DNA from: Novosphingobium acidiphilum DSM 19966
Lineage (GTDB): Bacteria; Pseudomonadota; Alphaproteobacteria; Sphingomonadales; Sphingomonadaceae
Length of the DNA: 64,000 nucleotides
Direction of reading: 5' to 3'
Assembly: GCF_000429005.1 (NCBI RefSeq)
Contig: NZ_AUBA01000002.1
Span: forward strand, 124,001 to 188,000
Shown here in pieces: positions 45,422 to 58,569 of this stretch (within the stretch, counting starts at the first letter, position 1; each line of letters starts with the position of its first letter). A model generated the notes under the pieces. That model ran no database searches, was not told where the DNA came from, and saw only the letters and a list, made by a program, of their open reading frames with translations. The position numbers and the translations under genes are program-made.

Positions 45422-46588
45422 ATGCGCGCGACCCCCGAATTCGATTTCGGCCTGTCCGAACAGACCCTGATGCTGCGCGATACGGTCGCGCGCTTTGCCG
45501 ACGAACGCATCGCGCCGATCGCCGCGGCGATCGATGCCGAAGACCGTTTCCCGCGCGAATTGTGGCCCGAAATGGGCGCGCTGGGCCTGCACGGATTGAC
45601 CGTGGACGAAGCCGACGGCGGGCTGGGCCTGGGCTATCTCGACCATGTCATCGCGGTCGAGGAAATCAGCCGTGCCAGTGCCAGCGTGGGCCTGTCGTAT
45701 GGCGCGCATTCGAACTTGTGCATCAACCAGATCCGCCGCTGGGCCACGCCCGAGCAAAAGGCGAAATACCTGGCCCCGCTGATCAGCGGCGAACATGTCG
45801 GCGCGCTGGCGATGTCCGAAGCCGGCGCGGGCAGCGATGTGGTGGGGATGAAACTGCGCGCAGAGGCGGTGCCCGGCGGGTTTCGCCTGAACGGCACCAA
45901 GTACTGGATCACCAACGGATCGATCGCCGAGACACTGGTGGTCTATGCCAAGACCGCGCCCGAAGGCGGATCGCGCGGCATTACCGCGTTTCTGATCGAG
46001 AAACAGTTTGCCGGATTTTCGATCGGACAAAAGATCGACAAGATGGGCATGCGCGGATCGCCCACCGCCGAACTGGTGTTCGACGATTGCTTCGTGCCCG
46101 AAGACGCGGTGATGGGCCCGCTGCACGGCGGGGTGGGCGTGTTGATGAGCGGGCTGGATTACGAACGCGTCGTCTTGGCCGGGCTGCAGCTGGGCATCAT
46201 GCAGGCCTGCCTCGACACGGTGATCCCGTTTGTGCGCGAACGGCGCCAGTTCGGCCAGGCGATCGGATCGTTCCAGCTGATGCAGGCCAAAGTGGCCGAC
46301 ATGTACGTGGCGCTGCAATCGGCGCGTGCCTACGTCTATGCGGTGGCACGCGCCTGCGACAATGGCCAGACCACGCGGTTCGACGCGGCGGGCGCGATCC
46401 TGCTGGCCAGCGAAAACGCATTCCGCGCAAGCGGCGAGGCGGTGCAGGCACTGGGCGGCGCCGGCTATACCAAGGACTGGCCGGTCGAACGCTATCTGCG
46501 CGATGCGAAACTGCTCGATATCGGCGCGGGCACCAATGAGATCCGCCGCATGCTGATCGGCCGCGAACTGATCGGGGCGCGGTCGTGA
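45422..46588 (+). CDS. ivd: Isovaleryl-CoA dehydrogenase
   Basis: A 388-residue FAD-dependent acyl-CoA dehydrogenase (EC 1.3.8.4) oxidising isovaleryl-CoA to 3-methylcrotonyl-CoA in leucine catabolism. The diagnostic feature is the catalytic glutamate in LMSGLDYERVVLAGLQLGI, the position that distinguishes isovaleryl- and long-chain-type enzymes. Also seen are MSEAGAGSDVVGMKL, KYWITNGSIAETLVVYAK and the C-terminal LLDIGAGTNEIRRMLIGREL. AGGA precedes the ATG at 45422; a GTG one codon earlier is possible. The next genes encode both carboxylase subunits for its product. Confidence 0.95.
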   Translation: MRATPEFDFGLSEQTLMLRDTVARFADERIAPIAAAIDAEDRFPRELWPEMGALGLHGLTVDEADGGLGLGYLDHVIAVEEISRASASVGLSYGAHSNLCINQIRRWATPEQKAKYLAPLISGEHVGALAMSEAGAGSDVVGMKLRAEAVPGGFRLNGTKYWITNGSIAETLVVYAKTAPEGGSRGITAFLIEKQFAGFSIGQKIDKMGMRGSPTAELVFDDCFVPEDAVMGPLHGGVGVLMSGLDYERVVLAGLQLGIMQACLDTVIPFVRERRQFGQAIGSFQLMQAKVADMYVALQSARAYVYAVARACDNGQTTRFDAAGAILLASENAFRASGEAVQALGGAGYTKDWPVERYLRDAKLLDIGAGTNEIRRMLIGRELIGARS

Positions 46589-46636
46589 TGCGCAAGACCC
46601 CGCGCGCTAGCGCGCGCCTGCACCAGGGGGTCTGAC

Positions 46637-48238
46637 ATGACCGCGCCCGTCATTCCGACATCGCTTGACCGCACCAGCCCCGAGGCAATGGCGCGCGATG
46701 TGCACAACCGCGCGCTGGCCGCAGACTTGCGCGACCGGGTCGCAGCGGTCGGCGCAGGCGGTGGCGAAACGGCGCGCGAACGGCACACATCGCGGGGCAA
46801 GCTGTTGCCGCGCGAACGCGTCGAACGCCTGCTCGATCCGGGATCGCCGTTTCTGGAACTGGCGCAGCTGGCCGCAACGGGCCTGTACGATGACGCTGTG
46901 CCGGGTGCCGGTCTGATCACCGGGATCGGCCGCGTGTCGGGCCGTCAGGTGATGATCGTGGCCAACGATGCCACGGTCAAGGGCGGCACCTATTACCCGC
47001 TGACAGTGAAAAAGCATCTGCGTGCGCAGGCGATCGCTGCCGAAAACCGCCTGCCGTGCGTCTATCTGGTCGATTCGGGCGGGGCCAACCTGCCGCACCA
47101 GGCCGAGGTGTTTCCCGACCGCGACCATTTCGGGCGGATTTTCTTCAACCAGGCGCAGATGTCGGCACAGGGCATTGCCCAGATCGCCTGCGTCATGGGC
47201 AGTTGCACCGCCGGGGGCGCCTACGTGCCCGCGATGAGCGATGAAACCGTGATAGTGCGCAACCAGGGCACGATCTTTCTGGCGGGGCCGCCGCTGGTCA
47301 AGGCCGCGACCGGCGAAGACATTACCGCCGAAGACCTGGGCGGCGGCGATCTGCACGCACGCAAATCGGGCGTGGCCGACCATCTGGCCGCCAGCGACGA
47401 TCACGCACTGGCCATCCTGCGCGACATCGTCAGCACCCTGCCCCCGGCGCAACCGACCCCGGTCAACCGCCGCGAAACGGTTGCGCCGCTCTATCCGGCC
47501 GATGATCTCTACAGCCTGATCCCCGAAGATGTGCGCGGCAGCATGGACGCGCGCGAAATCATCGCGCGGCTGGTCGACGGCAGCGAATTTCACGAATTCA
47601 AACCGTTGTATGGCACCACGCTGATCACCGGCTTTGCACATGTCCACGGACAGCCGGTGGCGATCCTGGCCAACAATGGCGTGCTGTTTTCGGAATCCGC
47701 CACCAAAGGCGCGCATTTCATCGAACTGGCGTGTCAGCGCCGCATTCCGCTGCTGTTTCTGCAAAACATCACCGGCTTCATGGTGGGCGGCAAATACGAA
47801 GCCGAAGGGATCGCCCGCCACGGTGCCAAGCTGGTAACTGCGGTCGCCACCGCCAATGTGCCCAAGCTGACCGTGCTGATCGGCGGATCGTTCGGCGCGG
47901 GCAATTACGGCATGTGCGGGCGCGCCTACGATCCGCGGTTCCTGTTCACCTGGCCCAATGCGCGGATTTCGGTGATGGGCGGCGAACAGGCGGCCAGCGT
48001 GCTGGCCACGGTGCACCGCGATGCGGCCACCTGGACACCCGCACAGGCCGAAGCGTTCAAGGCCCCGATCCGCGACCGGTTCGATGCCGAAGGCAGTCCC
48101 TATTTCGCCAGTGCCCGGCTGTGGGATGACGGCATCATCGATCCGGCACAAACGCGCGATGTGATCGGCCTGGCGCTGTCGGCAGCGCTAGAAGCCCCCT
48201 TCCCCGAAGCGCCACGCTTCGGCGTGTTCCGGATGTAG
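46637..48238 (+). CDS. mccB: Methylcrotonyl-CoA carboxylase, carboxyltransferase (beta) subunit
   Basis: A 533-residue carboxyltransferase (EC 6.4.1.4), typical family length. It has N- and C-terminal crotonase-like halves: VNGG-type acyl-CoA loops ([34 protein letters not shown]) and [39 protein letters not shown] is the C-terminal signature. It pairs with the biotin subunit encoded 3 bp downstream to carboxylate 3-methylcrotonyl-CoA to 3-methylglutaconyl-CoA. AGGGGG lies upstream of the ATG. Confidence 0.95.
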   Translation: MTAPVIPTSLDRTSPEAMARDVHNRALAADLRDRVAAVGAGGGETARERHTSRGKLLPRERVERLLDPGSPFLELAQLAATGLYDDAVPGAGLITGIGRVSGRQVMIVANDATVKGGTYYPLTVKKHLRAQAIAAENRLPCVYLVDSGGANLPHQAEVFPDRDHFGRIFFNQAQMSAQGIAQIACVMGSCTAGGAYVPAMSDETVIVRNQGTIFLAGPPLVKAATGEDITAEDLGGGDLHARKSGVADHLAASDDHALAILRDIVSTLPPAQPTPVNRRETVAPLYPADDLYSLIPEDVRGSMDAREIIARLVDGSEFHEFKPLYGTTLITGFAHVHGQPVAILANNGVLFSESATKGAHFIELACQRRIPLLFLQNITGFMVGGKYEAEGIARHGAKLVTAVATANVPKLTVLIGGSFGAGNYGMCGRAYDPRFLFTWPNARISVMGGEQAASVLATVHRDAATWTPAQAEAFKAPIRDRFDAEGSPYFASARLWDDGIIDPAQTRDVIGLALSAALEAPFPEAPRFGVFRM

Positions 48239-48241
48239 CCG

Positions 48242-50092
48242 ATGATCAAAAGCCTGCTTATTGCCAATCGCGGCGAGATTGCCTGCCGGATCATCCGCAC
48301 CGCGCGCGCGCTTGGGATTCGCACCGTGGCGGTGCATTCGGATGCCGATGCCGGCGCGCTGCATGTGCGCATGGCCGATGCGGCCGTGGCAATCGGACCG
48401 GCACCAGCACGCCAATCCTATCTGGCGGGGGACCGGATCATCGCCGCCGCGCTGGGCGCGGGCGCGCAGGCGATCCATCCCGGCTATGGCTTTCTGTCAG
48501 AAAACGCGGCCTTTGCGCAAAGCGTGATCGACGCCGGCTTGATCTGGGTCGGGCCCGATCCCGCCAGCATTACCGCGATGGGGCTGAAGGATGCGGCCAA
48601 GCACCTGATGGCGCAGGCGGGCGTGCCCGTCACCCCCGGCTACATGGGCGAAAACCAGGAACCGGCGTTTCTGGCCGCACAGGCGGCGGCAATCGGCTAT
48701 CCGGTGCTGATCAAGGCGGTTGCCGGCGGCGGCGGCAAAGGCATGCGGCTGGTGGAAGACCCGGCACAGTTTGCCGAAATGCTGGCATCGTGCCAGCGCG
48801 AGGCGCTGGCATCGTTCGGCAACGCGCATGTGCTGATCGAGACATACATCGCCTCGCCCCGCCATATCGAGGTGCAGGTGTTTGGCGATGCCCATGGCAA
48901 TGTGGTGCACCTGTTCGAACGCGACTGTTCGCTGCAGCGGCGCCACCAGAAAGTGATCGAAGAGGCGCCTGCGCCGGGCATGGACGTGGACACGCGGGCG
49001 GCGCTGTGCGCCGCCGCGGTGCGCGCGGCCCGCGCGGTGAATTATTGCGGGGCGGGTACGATCGAATTCATCGCCGATGGTTCGGGCGCGCTGTCGGCCG
49101 ATCGCATCTGGTTCATGGAAATGAACACCCGGCTGCAAGTCGAACATCCGGTGACCGAGGCGATCACCGGCATAGATCTGGTCGAATGGCAATTGCGCGT
49201 GGCATCGGGCGAACCGCTGCCGCTGACCCAGGCGGCGATCACGATGGCGGGCCATGCGGTCGAAGCGCGGCTTTATGCCGAAGATCCGTCCACCGGATTT
49301 CTGCCCAGCATCGGCAGGCTTGATCATTTCCGCCTGCCACAGACGGGCCGGATCGACAGCGGTGTCGAACAGGGCGATGCAATCAGCCCGTTTTACGACC
49401 CGATGATGGCCAAGCTTATTCAGCACGCGCCGACGCGGACCGAGGCCATCGCGGGCCTGGCCGACATGGCCCGCGCGGTCGAATGCTGGCCGGTGCGCAC
49501 CAATGCCGGTTTCGTCGCGCGCGCGCTGGCCGACGCCGATGTCGTGGCCGGGCGGCTCGATACCGGACTGGTCGGGCGGCGTGGCGACGACTGGGCGGCG
49601 CGTCCAGCGCCTGGCATGCCGCTGTTGCGCGCAGTGGCGCAGCATCTGCATGGCCCGGCCTGGCCCATGGCGGGATGGCGGCTCAACGCCCCGGCGATAC
49701 CGACCACACTGCGGCTTGATGACGGCGAAGCCGTTCACACGGTGGCGGTTGCGGGCGACGCGCGCGGGGCGATCACGCCCATGCCCCACGGCGTCCTGGC
49801 CAGCGAGGCGGGCGCAACCTGGTTGATCCGGCCCTGGCGTCCGGCCGGGGTCGAAGATGCCGCAACGGCCGGCGCATTGCACGCGCCGATGCCCGGGCTG
49901 GTGACCGCGGTGATGGTGGCTGTGGGCGATCGCGTTGCCAAAGGTCAGACGCTGCTGACACTCGAAGCGATGAAAATGGAACAGGCGATCAAAAGCCCGA
50001 TCGACGGCGTGATCAGCCAATTGCCTGTTGCGGCCGGGCAGCAAGTCGGCGCAGAGGCGCTGCTGGTGCGTGTGGAAAAGGAACAGGGCTGA
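48242..50092 (+). CDS. mccA: Methylcrotonyl-CoA carboxylase, biotin-containing (alpha) subunit
   Basis: A 616-residue protein: N-terminal biotin carboxylase (about 1-445; ATP-grasp glycine loop KAVAGGGGKGMRLV, ERDCSLQRRHQKVIEEAP, FMEMNTRLQVEHPVTE), a linker, and a C-terminal biotin carrier domain with LEAMKMEQ, biotinylated Lys578. It is somewhat shorter than the roughly 660-residue norm, the difference falling in the linker. The stop overlaps the next gene by one base. Confidence 0.95.
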   Translation: MIKSLLIANRGEIACRIIRTARALGIRTVAVHSDADAGALHVRMADAAVAIGPAPARQSYLAGDRIIAAALGAGAQAIHPGYGFLSENAAFAQSVIDAGLIWVGPDPASITAMGLKDAAKHLMAQAGVPVTPGYMGENQEPAFLAAQAAAIGYPVLIKAVAGGGGKGMRLVEDPAQFAEMLASCQREALASFGNAHVLIETYIASPRHIEVQVFGDAHGNVVHLFERDCSLQRRHQKVIEEAPAPGMDVDTRAALCAAAVRAARAVNYCGAGTIEFIADGSGALSADRIWFMEMNTRLQVEHPVTEAITGIDLVEWQLRVASGEPLPLTQAAITMAGHAVEARLYAEDPSTGFLPSIGRLDHFRLPQTGRIDSGVEQGDAISPFYDPMMAKLIQHAPTRTEAIAGLADMARAVECWPVRTNAGFVARALADADVVAGRLDTGLVGRRGDDWAARPAPGMPLLRAVAQHLHGPAWPMAGWRLNAPAIPTTLRLDDGEAVHTVAVAGDARGAITPMPHGVLASEAGATWLIRPWRPAGVEDAATAGALHAPMPGLVTAVMVAVGDRVAKGQTLLTLEAMKMEQAIKSPIDGVISQLPVAAGQQVGAEALLVRVEKEQG

Positions 50093-50541
50093 TGCCGGGA
50101 CGTTTTTTCGAAGACTGGACGATCGGCACGCGGATCACGCATCAGCCCAGCCGCACTGTCACCGAAACCGACAACCTGCTGTTTTCAGCGATGACCCACA
50201 ACCTGCAACCGCTGCATCTTGATGCCGAAACCGCGCGCGCCAGCGAATTCGGCCAGATTCTGGTCAATTCCACCTTTACCTTTGCGCTGTGCGTGGGGCT
50301 TTCGGTGGGTGACACCACCGTCGGCACGCTGGTGGCCAATCTGGGCTTTGACAAAGTGGTCACGCCCCGGCCGACATTCATCGGCGACACGCTGACCTGT
50401 CACAGCGAAGTTATCGAACTGCGCGACAGCAAGTCTCGGCCCGAAGCAGGGCTGGTCGTCTTTCGCCACGCGTTGACCAACCAGCGCGGGGACGAAGTGC
50501 TGTCGTGCACGCGTACCGCGCTGATCAGGCGGCAGGCCTGA
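50092..50541 (+). CDS. MaoC-family hotdog-fold hydratase
   Basis: A 149-residue single-hotdog MaoC-like dehydratase. The hydratase motif is present as an Asn/His-rich segment TETDNLLFSAMTHNLQPLHLD, with HLD matching the catalytic His of R-specific enoyl-CoA hydratases. It is translationally coupled to mccA. Classical leucine clusters carry a crotonase-type methylglutaconyl-CoA hydratase and HMG-CoA lyase at this position, neither of which is seen here, so this protein may take the hydratase step. Its 3' end overlaps the convergent MFS gene by 17 bp. Confidence 0.87.
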   Translation: MPGRFFEDWTIGTRITHQPSRTVTETDNLLFSAMTHNLQPLHLDAETARASEFGQILVNSTFTFALCVGLSVGDTTVGTLVANLGFDKVVTPRPTFIGDTLTCHSEVIELRDSKSRPEAGLVVFRHALTNQRGDEVLSCTRTALIRRQA

Positions 50542-52006
50542 GCCGCATCGAAAAACCCGCAGCGATCACCAGCGCACCTGCGCCAAAGGCCATCGTCCAC
50601 ACCGGCTGGCCCGGAAACGCCAGTTTCAGGATCGATCCCATCAGCGTCGATACCAGCAATTGCGGCACCACCACAAACACGTTGAACAGGCCCATATAAA
50701 CCCCCAGCTTTGACTGCGGCAGGCTGGACGCCAGGATCGTATAGGGCATTCCCAGGATCGAGGCCCAGGCCATGCCCACCCCGATCTCGCTCGCGATCAG
50801 CAGCATGGGATCGTGCAGCACCATGAAACTGCCCAGCCCCGCAGCGCCAGCCAACAGGCACAAGGCATGCGCGCGCGCGCTGCCCATGGTGCGCGCCAGC
50901 CACGGCAGCGCGGTCAGCGAAAACAGCGCCGCCACACCGTTGTAACAGGTGAACAGCACCCCGACCCAGTTGCCCGCCGCCTGATAGCCCGCACTCGCGG
51001 TATCGCTGGTGCCATAGAACACTTGCGCCACCACCGGCGTGGAATAGATCCACATCACGAACAGCGCCGACCAGCTGAAAAACTGGACCACCGCCAGCCG
51101 TTTCATCAGCGCGGGCATGCCCGAAAAATCACCGACGATGCTGGCCAGCATCGTCTGCCCGCGCCCCACCCGCGCCAGCCCCCAGGCCACCAGCGACAGC
51201 ACGCCATAGCCCGCCAGCAATGCACCCAGCAGATAGACCTCTTTTTGCAGATGCAGCCGTGGCACCAGCGCCAGCACGACCAGCCCGCCGGCAATCCACA
51301 CCAGGCTGGGGGTCCAGCCGCGCGCCACCAGATCGACCGCGGGATGCGCATGATCGTCTTCGTGCCCGAACGCGGCCATTTCATCGGGCGAATATTCGCG
51401 ATTGCCCAAAACCGTGGCCAGCACCGCGATCAGCAAGGCGGCGGCACCTGCATAAAAGCTGATCCGCACGGTATCGGGGATCATGCCGGCCGATGCCACA
51501 TTGGCCACACCGAAATGGCTGAGCACAAAGGGAAAAATCGAACCGACCACCGCACCCGCGCCGATAAATGCGGTCTGCACCGCATAGCCCGCAGCGTGCT
51601 GATCCGAACGCAGGCTGTCGCCGACAAAGGCCCGAAACGGCTCCATCGCCACATTCATGCTGCCATCGAGCAGCCACAGCAGCAGTGCTGCGGCCAGCAA
51701 CCCCTGCGCCTGCGGCATGCCCACCAGCGCCAGCGAGGCAAGCACCGCACCCGCCAGGAAATAGGGCCGGCGCCGCCCGAACCGGCCCAGCCAGGTGCGA
51801 TCCGACAGATGGCCGATAATCGGCTGGACGAGCAGCCCGGTCAACGGCGCCGCCATCCACAGCGCGGCCAGATCGTCGACACTGCTGCCCAACGACTGGA
51901 ACACCCGGCTCATATTGGCGTTTTGCAGCGCAAACCCGATCTGGATGCCGAAAAAGCCCACGCTGATGCGACACAGGCCAAAAAAGGACCGGCGCGGCTT
52001 GTCCAT
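50525..52006 (-). CDS. MFS sugar transporter of the maltose locus (SLC45-like)
   Basis: A 493-residue, roughly 12-helix permease of the glycoside/sucrose transporter branch, with GHLSDRTWLGRFGRRRPYF after helix 2, QIGFALQNANMSRVFQ in helix 1 and GMAWASILGMPYTIL in the second half. It resembles the permease at 3594-4982 and probably carries maltose or maltodextrin across the inner membrane, since the maltose-type TBDR, GH13 enzymes and LacI regulator follow. GGGGAGA precedes the ATG. A degenerate ATACGAAT operator lies 109 bp upstream. Confidence 0.88.
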   Translation of the reverse strand: MDKPRRSFFGLCRISVGFFGIQIGFALQNANMSRVFQSLGSSVDDLAALWMAAPLTGLLVQPIIGHLSDRTWLGRFGRRRPYFLAGAVLASLALVGMPQAQGLLAAALLLWLLDGSMNVAMEPFRAFVGDSLRSDQHAAGYAVQTAFIGAGAVVGSIFPFVLSHFGVANVASAGMIPDTVRISFYAGAAALLIAVLATVLGNREYSPDEMAAFGHEDDHAHPAVDLVARGWTPSLVWIAGGLVVLALVPRLHLQKEVYLLGALLAGYGVLSLVAWGLARVGRGQTMLASIVGDFSGMPALMKRLAVVQFFSWSALFVMWIYSTPVVAQVFYGTSDTASAGYQAAGNWVGVLFTCYNGVAALFSLTALPWLARTMGSARAHALCLLAGAAGLGSFMVLHDPMLLIASEIGVGMAWASILGMPYTILASSLPQSKLGVYMGLFNVFVVVPQLLVSTLMGSILKLAFPGQPVWTMAFGAGALVIAAGFSMRLRPAA

Positions 52007-52114
52007 GCATTCTCTCCCCGGGGGTATCAATTTATCGCCAGGACCGCTTACCCGCAGCGGGGCCTGTTTGCCGGTTTGTGAAGCACGCCCCCACCCCGCC
52101 AACAACCGCACTGC

Positions 52115-52122
52115 ATACGAAT
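52115..52122. promoter_or_regulatory. Candidate maltose-regulon operator (MFS transporter)
   Basis: ATACGAAT, one mismatch from the ATACGTAT core found at the two other promoters of this region. It lies in the 156-bp spacer between the MFS start and the LacI stop. It is weaker than the other two and rests mainly on the pattern of three. Confidence 0.4.
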
Positions 52123-52162
52123 ACTGTCATGGTCTGGTGTCACCCACCGCCCCGCAACCGCA

Positions 52163-56348
<4,186 letters not shown>

Positions 56349-56368
56349 TAACACGGTCCCTCACCGTG

Positions 56369-56406
56369 GGCGGCGAACAGGTTGTGCCTGTTCGCCGCCT
56401 TTTTCT
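56369..56406 (+). terminator. Rho-independent terminator after the MalA-like TBDR
   Basis: A perfect 13-bp stem (GGCGGCGAACAGG with its complement at 56387-56399) with a TTGTG loop, followed by a run of T's interrupted by one C (TTTTTCTTTT). It lies 20 bp after the stop and before the halogenase-like gene, so that gene depends on read-through or on its own promoter. Confidence 0.92.
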
Positions 56407-56433
56407 TTTGTGGCGGCAGGGTATGGTGACGGC

Positions 56434-57918
56434 ATGAGCACGGTTCAACGCATCGTTGTTGTCGGCGGCGGCACCGCCGGATGGATTGCCGCGGCATCGC
56501 TGGCGCGGTTTTTGCCGCCGCAGCGCTATGCCATCACGCTGATCGAATCCGACGAGATCGGGATTGTCGGCGTGGGAGAGGCAACGATACCCCAGATCCG
56601 TCTGCTCAACGCCGCGCTGGGCATCGACGAATACGCGTTCATGCGCGCAACGCAGGCGACGTACAAGCTGGGCATCGAATTTGCCGGCTGGGGTGCGCAA
56701 ACCAGCCGCTACATGCATGCCTTTGGCGCGGTTGGCCGCCCGACCGGCACGGTGCCGTTCCACCATTTCTGGCTGCGCGGGCAAACGCTGGGTGAACATG
56801 CCCCGCTCGATGCCTATGCCCCCAATGCCCAGGCAGGATGGGCCAACCGGTTTGCCAAGGCGGACCCTGCCGATCTGCCCTATGCCTTCCATTTCGACGC
56901 GTCGCGCTATGCCGGTTTCTTGCGCAGTTGGGCCGAACCGCGCGGTGTCACCCGCGTTGAAGGGCGCATCGTTGCGGTGGGACGCGATGGCGAAACCGGT
57001 GATGTGACGGGCGTGCAACTGGCCGGCGGCGATACCGTCGCGGGCGACCTGTTCATCGATTGCTCGGGATTTCGCGGACTGCTGATCGAAGGCGCGCTGC
57101 AAACCGGGTATGACGACTGGTCGCATTGGTTGCCGTGCGATCGCGCGCTGGCGGTGCCCTGCGCACCTGTGGCAAAGCTGACCCCCTATACCCGGTCAAC
57201 CGCGCATGCGGCGGGATGGCAATGGCGCATCCCGTTGCAGCACCGCACCGGCAACGGCCACGTCTATTGCTCGTCGCAGATCAGCGATGACGAAGCGGCC
57301 GCAGTCTTGCTGCGCAACCTTGATGGCGAAGCGCTGGCCGATCCACGACCGATCCGGTTCACCACCGGGCGCAGGCGCCGGTTCTGGAACCGCAATGTCG
57401 TGGCGCTGGGGCTGGCGGCAGGTTTTCTTGAACCGCTTGAATCAACCAGCATCCACATGGTGCAATCGGGCATCGAACGGGTGATCAAATACCTGCCCAA
57501 CGGCCCGCTGCGCGATGCCGACATGGCCGCCTACAACACCGAAGCCGGGTTTGAATGGGAACGCGTGCGCGATTTCATCATCCTGCACTATCATGTCAAC
57601 ACCCGGCCCGAACCATTCTGGCAGATGTGCGCAGCGATGCCCGTGCCCGAGACGCTGGCGGCAAAACTGGCGCTGTTTTGCGCCAATGGCCGCATCACCC
57701 GGTTCAACGAGGAACTGTTTGCCGAAATCGGCTGGTTGCAGGTGATGGTCGGCCAGGGGATCATGCCGCAGGGGTACCACCCGCTCGCCGATGCCCCTTC
57801 GGATGGCGAGGTGCGCGAACTGCTGGGCCTGATACGCCAGGTCATCGCGCGCCAGGTCGGTGCCCTGCCCGATCATGCCGCCTTTATTGCGCAGCACTGC
57901 CCATCAGGAACGTGTTGA
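56434..57918 (+). CDS. Flavin-dependent tryptophan-halogenase-like protein 1
   Basis: A 494-residue FADH2-dependent halogenase-family protein. FAD motif GGGTAGW at 11-17, active-site Lys78 in TYKLGIEF (equivalent to the Lys that carries hypohalous acid), the halogenase signature WQWRIP at 262-267, and Glu336 in PLEST equivalent to the second catalytic residue. All key residues are therefore present. Genes of this type recur next to TBDRs in Caulobacter, Brevundimonas, Xanthomonas and sphingomonads, and one such enzyme was shown to brominate indoles; the physiological substrate is unknown. The ATG at 56434 is used; a GTG eight codons earlier falls in the terminator tail. Confidence 0.9.
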   Translation: MSTVQRIVVVGGGTAGWIAAASLARFLPPQRYAITLIESDEIGIVGVGEATIPQIRLLNAALGIDEYAFMRATQATYKLGIEFAGWGAQTSRYMHAFGAVGRPTGTVPFHHFWLRGQTLGEHAPLDAYAPNAQAGWANRFAKADPADLPYAFHFDASRYAGFLRSWAEPRGVTRVEGRIVAVGRDGETGDVTGVQLAGGDTVAGDLFIDCSGFRGLLIEGALQTGYDDWSHWLPCDRALAVPCAPVAKLTPYTRSTAHAAGWQWRIPLQHRTGNGHVYCSSQISDDEAAAVLLRNLDGEALADPRPIRFTTGRRRRFWNRNVVALGLAAGFLEPLESTSIHMVQSGIERVIKYLPNGPLRDADMAAYNTEAGFEWERVRDFIILHYHVNTRPEPFWQMCAAMPVPETLAAKLALFCANGRITRFNEELFAEIGWLQVMVGQGIMPQGYHPLADAPSDGEVRELLGLIRQVIARQVGALPDHAAFIAQHCPSGTC

Positions 57919-58567
57919 CCGTCAGCCGGGCGCGGCGCGGATCGGGCGTCAGGTCCAGATCGGGCGGCAGATCGGCGCAATGCAGCGCGTGGCTGCGATA
58001 GATCAGCGCACGATTGGGTGCCGCGTCAAACCGCGCGATGCATTCGTAGATCGCGGTATCGTCGGTGATATAGGCCGCCTGGGGCAAACCATGCTGCGCA
58101 ACATCGCGATGCAGCGCTGCGTCATAGGCCGGGTGGCGTGCGGCATCGATCGTTTCAAAGCCGGTGCTGCGATGGCGCCAGAAACTGGTGCCGCCCTGGT
58201 CGGTCCGCGACAGGAAATGCAGCAACGCGATCCGTTCGCGCTCAAGCCCGTCGATATGCGGAATCCGCTGGATCGGGGTCAGGGCCTGTGGCGGTGTGGT
58301 GACGATCGAATAGCCCGCAGAAACAATCGCAGGCACCGAGACAAAACCGAACGTGTCGGCGACAAGTTCGAGCACCGGTGCCAGAAAGGCCTGCACATCG
58401 TCATCGGCAACTTCGGCGCGAAGCCCGGGATAATGCCGGCCCATCGGCTGATACGCCAAAGCCTCGGCCCGGGCACGCAACGCGGCCGGATCGGGGACAA
58501 ACTGGTCAAGCACGATCACCGGCTGCCGTTCGTTGCCGATCATTTCGATGCGGTGGCGCAAGGCCAT
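57884..58567 (-). CDS. DUF6445-type protein of halogenase/TBDR loci
   Basis: A 227-residue protein without signal peptide or membrane segments. PHIDGLERERIALLHFLS and a late RSHALHCADL suggest an iron/2-oxoglutarate-dioxygenase-like fold (His-X-Asp ... His), and the GTSFWRHRSTG segment between fits the jelly roll. Proteins of this kind accompany tryptophan-halogenase-like genes and are annotated as DUF6445 to my knowledge. It lies 2 bp after the second halogenase gene on the same strand and overlaps the convergent first halogenase gene by 35 bp. Function unknown; a hydroxylase partner is one possibility. Confidence 0.75.
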   Translation of the reverse strand: MALRHRIEMIGNERQPVIVLDQFVPDPAALRARAEALAYQPMGRHYPGLRAEVADDDVQAFLAPVLELVADTFGFVSVPAIVSAGYSIVTTPPQALTPIQRIPHIDGLERERIALLHFLSRTDQGGTSFWRHRSTGFETIDAARHPAYDAALHRDVAQHGLPQAAYITDDTAIYECIARFDAAPNRALIYRSHALHCADLPPDLDLTPDPRRARLTVNTFLMGSAAQ

Positions 58568-58569
58568 GA

